DNA of 64,000 nt, taken from contig NZ_QWKG01000017.1 of NCBI RefSeq assembly GCF_009911595.1, forward strand, positions 1 through 64,000. The letters are read 5' to 3'. This document shows, one piece after another, positions 58,291 to 64,000 of the stretch. Positions within the stretch are counted from its first letter, which is position 1; the number at the start of each line of letters is the position of its first letter. The position numbers were made by a program, and so were the translations under genes. The notes under the pieces were generated by a model. That model ran no database searches and was not told the origin of the DNA. It saw nothing but the letters and a program-made list of their open reading frames with translations. This DNA comes from Colidextribacter sp. OB.20 (GTDB lineage Bacteria; Bacillota; Clostridia; Oscillospirales; Oscillospiraceae).

Positions 58291-60108
58291 ATGGATACGC
58301 TGTTTGATACACCCCGCCGCCTGCTCCGGAATCTGGCGGAATATCCGGAGCGCTGGGCTTCCCGGCTGGTCTTAATGCTGGGGCCCTGGGTGTGCCTGTG
58401 GATGGTGGAGATTTTAAATGAAAATGATGTGTTCCAGGACCTGGCCGCCTGGCAGGTGCTGATGAACATGATCTTTTATTACTGCATCTTTACGGTACTG
58501 CGCCTGCTTCTGGGGCGGAACCGGCGCGCGGCGGCGGCGGGAGCGGCTGTGTGCTTTCTGTTCGGCCTGGTGAACCACTACATCCTGCGCTTCCGGGGCC
58601 GCATCCTTTTCCCGGCGGACATCACCGGCTGGCGCACCGCCGCCAACGTAGCCAGCGGCTTTGACTACTCCGTGGATATCTACATCACCCAGGCGGCCAT
58701 CCTGCTGACGGCCTATCTGGCCCTGGTATTTTTCTGCACCCCGCAGAGAGAGCGGGCCAGGCTGAGCCCCCTGGCGGGGATCGCCCTGTGGGGGAGCATG
58801 ATCTGCTACTGCTACGCCTTTTTCTGCACCGGGATGCTCCCCGCCCTGGACATCTACACCCAGCAGTGGGTCACCCAGCGCAACGGCTTTCTGCTCAACT
58901 TCTCCATCGCCCTGCGGTACTCCTCGGTGGATAAGCCGGAGGGCTATTCCAGGGACAGGGTGCTGGAGCTGGCGGAGGAGTACCCCGGCGTTCCGGCGGA
59001 CCTGGAGAAAAAGCCGGTAAACATCGTTGTTATCATGAACGAATCCTTCGGAGACCTGACCATCTTTGACAGCCTGGACGCCTCGGAGGACCCCACACCC
59101 TTCCTTCACTCCCTGGAGGAGAACACCGTCAAGGGCTGGATGTACTCCTCGGTTACCGGGGGCGGCACGGCCACCATTGAGTTTGAGTATCTCACCGGCT
59201 TCACCAGCCTGTTCCAGCCACCCCACACGGTGGCCTATCAGCTCTATGTGGAGGAGGGCATGCCCTCCCTGGCCGCCCTGGCCGGTAGCCAGGGCTACGC
59301 CACGACGGCCTTCCACCCCTATAAATCCTCGGGCTGGAACCGGATCATCGCCTATGACTATCTGGACTTCGACCGGCAGATGTATGAGGAGGATGTGCCC
59401 AGTCCCTACCTGATCCGCAGCTATATCTCCGACCAGTCGGATTATGAGATGATCTACAGAGCTACCGAAGGGGAGGAGACCAGCTTTTTCTTCAACGTCA
59501 CCATGCAGAATCACAGCGGCTACGCCCAGGGCTGGCGTAACCTGGAGCGGAGTATCCTGCTGCCCGACAATCTGAAGTCTGCGGACCGGACGGCGGAGCA
59601 GTTTTTGGCTCTGATGCGGGAGAGCGACAAGGCGCTGGAGCAGCTGATCGGCTACTACAGCCAGTGTGAGGAGCCCACCCTGGTGGTGTTCTTCGGCGAC
59701 CACCAGCCCCCGCTTACCAACGCCTTCTATGAGGCGCTGTACGGCAAGAAGCTGTCCGAGCGTACCACCGAGGAGGTCATGCGGCAGTACGCCGTCCCCT
59801 TCTTCATCTGGGCCAACTACGACATCGAGGAGAGGCAGGACGTGGTTATCAGCCCCAACTTCCTGGGGGTGCTCACCGCCCAGACCGCCGGCCTGCCCCT
59901 CACCGGGTACATGGAGTTTCTGTCTGAGCTGTACGAGGTGATGCCAGCCGTCACCCCTGTGGGCTTTGTCACCGCCGACGGGCAGTTCTTGAAAAAATCG
60001 GAGCTGAGTGAGGAGCAGAAGGACTGGCTGTGGAAATACGAGGTGCTCAACTACTGCGGCATGGTGGACCTCTTTGACGAGGCCCGGCCTATGTTCTGTA
60101 TGGACTGA
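58291..60108 (+). CDS. LTA synthase-like membrane sulfatase
   Basis: The 605-residue protein has five N-terminal membrane helices (about 24-210) and an exterior sulfatase-fold domain. Active-site features are NESFGDLTIFD (metal Glu), the Thr nucleophile T293 in SVTGGGTATIEFEYLTG, AFHPYKSSGWNR, and FFGDHQPP (metal Asp/His). Relatives transfer glycerolphosphate from phosphatidylglycerol onto lipoteichoic acid or related polymers. The ATG at 58291 has AGGAGG 7 bases upstream. A strong terminator follows. Confidence 0.92.
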   Translation: MDTLFDTPRRLLRNLAEYPERWASRLVLMLGPWVCLWMVEILNENDVFQDLAAWQVLMNMIFYYCIFTVLRLLLGRNRRAAAAGAAVCFLFGLVNHYILRFRGRILFPADITGWRTAANVASGFDYSVDIYITQAAILLTAYLALVFFCTPQRERARLSPLAGIALWGSMICYCYAFFCTGMLPALDIYTQQWVTQRNGFLLNFSIALRYSSVDKPEGYSRDRVLELAEEYPGVPADLEKKPVNIVVIMNESFGDLTIFDSLDASEDPTPFLHSLEENTVKGWMYSSVTGGGTATIEFEYLTGFTSLFQPPHTVAYQLYVEEGMPSLAALAGSQGYATTAFHPYKSSGWNRIIAYDYLDFDRQMYEEDVPSPYLIRSYISDQSDYEMIYRATEGEETSFFFNVTMQNHSGYAQGWRNLERSILLPDNLKSADRTAEQFLALMRESDKALEQLIGYYSQCEEPTLVVFFGDHQPPLTNAFYEALYGKKLSERTTEEVMRQYAVPFFIWANYDIEERQDVVISPNFLGVLTAQTAGLPLTGYMEFLSELYEVMPAVTPVGFVTADGQFLKKSELSEEQKDWLWKYEVLNYCGMVDLFDEARPMFCMD

Positions 60109-60113
60109 CGAAA

Positions 60114-60144
60114 GGGCGGCGCTCCGGTGTCTGGAGCGCCGCCC
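60114..60144. terminator. Bidirectional terminator between convergent genes
   Basis: GGGCGGCGCTCC (60114-60125) and GGAGCGCCGCCC (60133-60144) are perfectly complementary around a 7-base loop. Confidence 0.85.
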
Positions 60145-60153
60145 GGCGTCTGG

Positions 60154-61581
60154 TCAGAAGGTGTAGAGGAACAAATACCGGGTTTCTTCATCCAGGGAGT
60201 TGGCGTTGATGCTCACGGTGTTGTCGTCACTCCAGCCGATGCCGCTTTCATAGAGATTTTCATATCCCTCCCGGTCAAAGGCGAAGAATTTGCCCTCCTC
60301 CAGGTCCACCATCCCCAGCTGAGAAATGCCCAGCCCCGCAGACGCGGAGTCCATGGCGAAGTACAGCAGCTTATTTCCCGAGGGGCTGACCATAAAGTCA
60401 TCCCCCGTTTGGAAGGTAAAGCCGTCCAGCAGGGTCCGGTCTCCGGTTTTCAGGTCTACCACCTGGACCTGTCCCGTTTCCGAGATGAGGACGCAGCGGC
60501 TGCCGAAGGTCATCACGCCGCTGGGGTTCTCATACCAGGAGCGGCAGTAAGGGGTCTGTTCCAGCGTCTGGACCGTGCGGCCGGAAGAAATGTCATAGGA
60601 GTAGGCCGATACAGACTGAACGCCTCCGTCCGCATTGTCCGTCAGGTCGTAAAGGATCAGGGTGTCGTCGTCCGTAAATGCCGCTGAGTCAGCGCCTACG
60701 CCGCCCAGAGTACTCACGTCGGTGAGCGTCCCGCTCTCCCGGTTATACAGCCACTCCCGGCCATGGTGGAACTCCTCGCTGGCCCGGCTGGTGATCACAG
60801 CCAGACGGAAATCATCGGACCAGATGGCGCCGTCGGACTGCTCCATCACGCCGGGGTCCACGTTGGCAAACAGGTCCTCGGTCTTGCCGGTGTCCAGGTG
60901 GTAGAGGAAGGGGTACTCCCTGTATTCCATCTGCCGCCCGGTGGACAGCCGGAGGAGCACCGCGTCGGTGCGGCCCGGTATCCAGGAGAGATTCCAGTCC
61001 CATTCATGCTCCCCGTCCTCATCAATTATGCGGTTGTCGCCGGTGAAAAAGTCCAGCTGTCCCTCGTGGACGAACCACCAGAACTCCCCTTGATAGTGGA
61101 TGCCATTATGGGTTATGTCAACTTGGCTGGTCTGCATATTCACCTCAACAGGGATTAGCTCATTGTCCTTGATCTCCCAGAATTTGTAGGACAACAGAGC
61201 CGTCCGTTCGTCGTTCCAGGTCAGGTCGTTCAGCAGATTGCCGGATATGCCATAGTATTTATCCATCTTGATATACTGGGCCTTGACCGTCTGCCCGATG
61301 TCCGCCTGGCTGATGCCGGGCTCGCTGACGGCCCCGCTCTGACCAGGGAGTTGCTCCCGCTCCTCCATGTGGAAGAAGGACAGCACCGCCGTGCGCAGCT
61401 CCGGGCTGGCCGCCAGGGCCACAGTAAACAGGCAGGCAGCCGTCAGCGCCGCCGCCAGCGCGACCGTCAGGGTGCGGTGTATTGGGATGTATTTTTTCTT
61501 TGTTTGATTCATAATACGCTCCTTTAATTCTGCGTTGGGGGTGATCCTGTCCATCCCCCGGCGGTAGTCGATGATGTTCAA
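60154..61581 (-). CDS. Membrane-anchored putative anti-sigma factor with propeller-like exterior
   Basis: The 475-residue protein has a cytoplasmic head of about 35 residues and one helix (about 41-61, TLTVALAAALTAACLFTVAL). A large exterior domain with repeated aromatic and Asp-rich strands suggests a beta-propeller (WSDDFRLAVITSRASEEFHH, PSGNKLLYFAMDSA). The TTG start overlaps the sigma factor stop (TTGA), with GGAGGG upstream, so the pair is co-translated. It is a second ECF/anti-sigma module, unrelated in sequence to that at 5945-8145. The sensed signal is unknown. Confidence 0.75.
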   Translation of the reverse strand: MNIIDYRRGMDRITPNAELKERIMNQTKKKYIPIHRTLTVALAAALTAACLFTVALAASPELRTAVLSFFHMEEREQLPGQSGAVSEPGISQADIGQTVKAQYIKMDKYYGISGNLLNDLTWNDERTALLSYKFWEIKDNELIPVEVNMQTSQVDITHNGIHYQGEFWWFVHEGQLDFFTGDNRIIDEDGEHEWDWNLSWIPGRTDAVLLRLSTGRQMEYREYPFLYHLDTGKTEDLFANVDPGVMEQSDGAIWSDDFRLAVITSRASEEFHHGREWLYNRESGTLTDVSTLGGVGADSAAFTDDDTLILYDLTDNADGGVQSVSAYSYDISSGRTVQTLEQTPYCRSWYENPSGVMTFGSRCVLISETGQVQVVDLKTGDRTLLDGFTFQTGDDFMVSPSGNKLLYFAMDSASAGLGISQLGMVDLEEGKFFAFDREGYENLYESGIGWSDDNTVSINANSLDEETRYLFLYTF

Positions 61582-62054
61582 AGCGATCCCTCCAATTCCA
61601 GCTTCAGCATTTCCCGGCCCCGTTTCAGCCGCATTTTTACCGCCGACTGACCCAGCTTCAGAATTTCCCCGATCTCCGCCACCGAGTAGCCCTCGTAATA
61701 GTGGAGATGGATAGGCAGCTTGTACTGCTCCGGCAGGGCCATCACCGCGGCCAGGGCCTCCTGCTCCTCGGGCGGCGCAGCGGGGAGGGTGTCCTCCAGC
61801 TCGGTCACCCGCCTGCGCCAGAAGCCCCGCAGCTGGTCCCTGCACAGGTTGGCCGTCACCCGCAGGAGCCACCGCCTCTCGTGGCCGCTGTCGGCGAAGG
61901 CGGGGGCGCGGTACAGCAGGCGGACAAAGACCTCCTGAGTCACGTCCTCCGCGTCGGCGGGCCGGCCCAGGTAGACCATGGCCAGCCGGTAGACCGCGCC
62001 GCTGTGGGCGTCGTAGGCCGCTTCAAACTGGCCCGCGCTGACTGTTTGCTTCAT
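61578..62054 (-). CDS. ECF-type RNA polymerase sigma factor
   Basis: The 158-residue sigma factor has region 2 (YDAHSGAVYRLAMVYLGRPA, DAEDVTQEVFVRLLY, RRWLLRVTANLCRDQLRGFW) and region 4 (LPEQYKLPIHLHYYEGYSVAEIGEILKLGQSAVKMRLKRGREML). It is a classical ECF. The ATG at 62054 has AAAGGAGG 7 bases upstream. No promoter stands out in the 280 bases ahead (62055-62335), and I see no further gene in that stretch. Confidence 0.93.
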   Translation of the reverse strand: MKQTVSAGQFEAAYDAHSGAVYRLAMVYLGRPADAEDVTQEVFVRLLYRAPAFADSGHERRWLLRVTANLCRDQLRGFWRRRVTELEDTLPAAPPEEQEALAAVMALPEQYKLPIHLHYYEGYSVAEIGEILKLGQSAVKMRLKRGREMLKLELEGSL

Positions 62055-62335
62055 CGCCTGACCTCCTTTCACAGGGATAACGATGGGGGAGGGGGAAGGG
62101 TCACAGCTGAAAGGAAAATTTTTTCTTCAATTATGGCACAGCGCGCCGGGGCTTGTCCTCCTGTGAAAATCACCAAAAAACATTCCGGCGCGGATGAAGA
62201 ATATTTCGCCTGAAAAAATTGCAAAAAAGGGAGAAAAACGCCGTCATGCCGGGGTTCTGGGAAAAGATGGAACGTAAAACAAATTTATCCTGTAAAACCT
62301 CTTAAAAAATGTGAGAATATTTGTGCAAATGTCCA

Positions 62336-62365
62336 TTGACGAAACAGGGACAAATCTGCTATGCT
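62336..62365 (+). promoter_or_regulatory. Promoter of ptsH
   Basis: TTGACG (62336-62341), an 18-base spacer with extended TGC, and TATGCT (62360-62365), 38 bases before the gene. Confidence 0.8.
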
Positions 62366-62403
62366 AATCCCATATCCTGATATATAGGGTGGAGGTACGC
62401 GAT

Positions 62404-62667
62404 ATGTATAGTCAAGAAGCTGTCGTGAATAACCAGGTCGGTTTGCACGCCAGACCCGCTACATTTTTCATTCAGAAGGCCAACGAGTTCAAGAGTTCCA
62501 TCTGGGTGGAGAAGGAGGAGCGCAAGGTCAACGCGAAGAGCCTGCTGGGCGTCCTGTCCCTTGGCATCGTAAAAGGCACTCCCATCAAGCTGATTGCTGA
62601 TGGTCCCGACGAGAAAGAGGCGGTGGAGGCTCTGTATAAGATGATCTCTTCCGATTTCTCCGAGTAA
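62404..62667 (+). CDS. ptsH: Phosphocarrier protein HPr
   Basis: The 87-residue phosphotransferase-system carrier has the active-site H15 in VGLHARPATFF and the regulatory S46 in NAKSLLGVLSLG. HPr passes phosphate from enzyme I to sugar-specific EIIA and, phosphorylated at Ser46, works with CcpA in catabolite control. Crh, which lacks the histidine, is excluded. Its partner ptsI is not adjacent. GGAGG precedes the ATG, and a strong terminator follows. Confidence 0.96.
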   Translation: MYSQEAVVNNQVGLHARPATFFIQKANEFKSSIWVEKEERKVNAKSLLGVLSLGIVKGTPIKLIADGPDEKEAVEALYKMISSDFSE

Positions 62668-62681
62668 GCACCACAAATCAG

Positions 62682-62712
62682 AAAGGCGCCGCGTTGCGGC
62701 GCCTTTTTTGCT
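62682..62712 (+). terminator. Terminator of ptsH
   Basis: AAAGGCGCCGC (62682-62692) and GCGGCGCCTTT (62696-62706) form an 11-bp stem, ending in a T6 run. Confidence 0.92.
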
Positions 62713-62721
62713 GTTATCACT

Positions 62722-62770
62722 CTGCAGGGGCAGATATTATCTGCCTGCGGGCGGCTGTTGGCCGCCCCCA
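62722..62770. repeat. Degenerate copy of repeat family A
   Basis: CTGCAGGGGCAGATATTATC with the complementary TGCCTG, then GGCGGCTGTTGGCCGCCC: a decayed copy between ptsH and uvrC. Confidence 0.55.
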
Positions 62771-62800
62771 TATGGGTTTGCTTTCCGGGAGGGAGACGTT

Positions 62801-64000
62801 ATGACTTTTGACGAGCTGAAAGAAAAAGCCCACGGCCTGCCCCTGAAGCCCGGGGTCTATATCATGCAGGACGCCCAGAGCACCGTCATCTACGTGGGCA
62901 AGGCCAAGGCCCTGAAAAACCGGGTGAGCCAGTATTTTCAGGACTCCGCCTCTCACACCGAGAAGACCCGGGCCATGGTGTCTCAGATTGACCACTTTGA
63001 CGTCATCATCTCCGACAGCGAGTTTGAGGCCCTGGTGCTGGAGTGTTCCCTCATCAAGCGGCACCAGCCCCGATATAACATCCTCCTCAAGGACAGCAAG
63101 GGCTATCCCTATGTCCGCCTGTCCAACGAGGCATATCCCCGGTTCTCACTGGCCTCCAGAGCGGCGGAGGACGGCGCCCGGTACTTTGGGCCTTACGCCG
63201 GCCGGCACAGCACCCAGGGCATCATTGATGCCCTGAAAACTGCCCTGCGCCTGCCCTCCTGCAACAAGAAGTTTCCCCGGGACATCGGCAAGGAGCGGCC
63301 CTGCCTCAACTTTCACATGGGCAAGTGCGATGGCTACTGCCGGGGGGACGAGCTGAAGGAGCAGCACGACCAGGCTGTTGCCCAGGCGGTGTCTCTGCTG
63401 GAGGGCCGGTTCAAGGATGTGCAGCGGGACCTGACGCAGGAGATGGAGCGGGCGGCGGAGGAGCTGCGCTTCGAGCGGGCGGCGGAGCTTCGGGACCGGA
63501 TCGCTGCCATCGAGCTGCTGGGCAAGCGGCAGAAGGTGATTGCCGCCTCCCTGGCCGACACCGACGTGGCCGGCTTCTTCCGGGGGACGGCCAGGAGCTG
63601 CTTTGTGGTTCTCCACTTTGTGGACGGCGAGCTGGCCGCCAAGGATTTCGACCTGCTGGAGACCCCCATGGAGGAGGAGGAGGGGGCGGTGCTGTCCTCT
63701 CTCATGCGGGAGTACTACGTGGGCCGCACCCGCCTGCCCAGGCAGATTCTCATCCCATGCGAGCTGCCCGACCAGGTCCCCCTCACCCGGATGCTGTCTG
63801 AACAGGTGGGGTATCGGGTGGAGCTGGTCACCCCCCAGCGGGGGGCCAAGATGGACCTGATTAAAATGGCCAACCAGAACGCCCAAGAGGAGGTGGAGCG
63901 GGCCACCACCCACGAGGAGCGGCGCAGCAAGCTGCTGGAGGCTTTGGGGAAGATGCTCAGCCTGGAGGAGCCCCCCCGGCGGATGGAGTCCTACGACATT
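62801..64000 (+). CDS. uvrC: Excinuclease ABC subunit C (partial, cut by the window edge)
   Basis: The first 400 codons are present. The N-terminal GIY-YIG nuclease domain (KPGVYIMQDAQ, IYVGKAKALKNRVSQYF) makes the 3' incision. The central UVR domain (EELRFERAAELRDRIAAIE, about 210-228) binds UvrB, and the RNase H-like region begins to appear. It acts in nucleotide excision repair after UvrAB damage recognition. The ATG at 62801 has GGGAGG upstream. uvrA and uvrB are not in the window. Confidence 0.95.
   Translation, partial: MTFDELKEKAHGLPLKPGVYIMQDAQSTVIYVGKAKALKNRVSQYFQDSASHTEKTRAMVSQIDHFDVIISDSEFEALVLECSLIKRHQPRYNILLKDSKGYPYVRLSNEAYPRFSLASRAAEDGARYFGPYAGRHSTQGIIDALKTALRLPSCNKKFPRDIGKERPCLNFHMGKCDGYCRGDELKEQHDQAVAQAVSLLEGRFKDVQRDLTQEMERAAEELRFERAAELRDRIAAIELLGKRQKVIAASLADTDVAGFFRGTARSCFVVLHFVDGELAAKDFDLLETPMEEEEGAVLSSLMREYYVGRTRLPRQILIPCELPDQVPLTRMLSEQVGYRVELVTPQRGAKMDLIKMANQNAQEEVERATTHEERRSKLLEALGKMLSLEEPPRRMESYDI

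Noticed and set aside
1-64000. CRISPR arrays, tRNA and rRNA genes
   Set aside because: No regularly spaced direct repeats with unique spacers and no tRNA-like cloverleaf or rRNA sequence was recognised; the dispersed palindromes are not an array.

Overview
The window looks like a chromosomal segment of an endospore-forming, G+C-rich member of the Clostridia, most likely an Oscillospiraceae relative of Flavonifractor, Intestinimonas or Lawsonibacter. The grounds are Firmicute gene order (dgt-dnaG-rpoD, spoIIGA-sigE, acpP-rnc), Firmicute-only genes (rqcH, mrnC, rnmV, spoIIGA), strong AGGAGG ribosome binding sites, frequent GTG/TTG starts and high G+C. No rRNA, tRNA or CRISPR array was seen. The last gene, uvrC, runs off the right edge.

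Layout. 1-9.5 kb: an IS30-type transposase, small genes, a membrane protein, gltX, an ECF sigma/membrane anti-sigma pair and a SEDS (RodA/FtsW) gene. 9.6-17.6 kb: tsaE-tsaB, upp, an Lsa-type ABC-F gene behind a leader-peptide attenuator, then dgt-dnaG-rpoD. 17.6-24.5 kb: a 25-unit Sel1-repeat protein, a small HExxH membrane protein, rqcH, a DUF2384-like protein and mrnC. 24.7-28.8 kb: comEC, holA, rnmV. 28.8-34.2 kb: a padR gene followed by four tandem DUF2812 membrane paralogues behind a palindromic operator. 34.3-43.6 kb: spoIIGA, sigE and a sigK gene split by an element of about 6.8 kb. 43.8-50 kb: rmlA, asparaginase, a surface nucleotidase and nfnAB. 50-58 kb: an ATPase, acpP-rnc, an alanine/sodium symporter, a leucine-rich lipoprotein and an amino-acid ABC transporter. 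58-64 kb: an LTA-synthase-like sulfatase, a second ECF/anti-sigma pair, ptsH and uvrC.

The main discovery is a sigK intervening ('skin'-like) element at 36722-43531. The sporulation sigma factor sigma-K is broken inside its last helix-turn-helix. The missing C-terminal codons reappear in frame 6.8 kb downstream, immediately after a large serine recombinase gene. The two junctions share a near-identical 12-bp core, and the element ends carry a perfect 12-bp inverted repeat that would form a palindromic attP after excision. The cargo, partly AT-rich, is a TrlF-type PHP/AAA ATPase, an AAA_14/DUF4143 ATPase and small unknown proteins, so it differs from a phage remnant.

Other notable structures: the ABC-F leader has a six-codon ORF, a terminator and a competing antiterminator arm. 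Three families of dispersed palindromic repeats punctuate the chromosome. Two of them have a TGTAGGG-type terminus that supplies the TAG stop codon of five different genes, and the third supplies the C-terminal codons of holA. The PadR operator is a perfect 27-bp palindrome over a consensus promoter.
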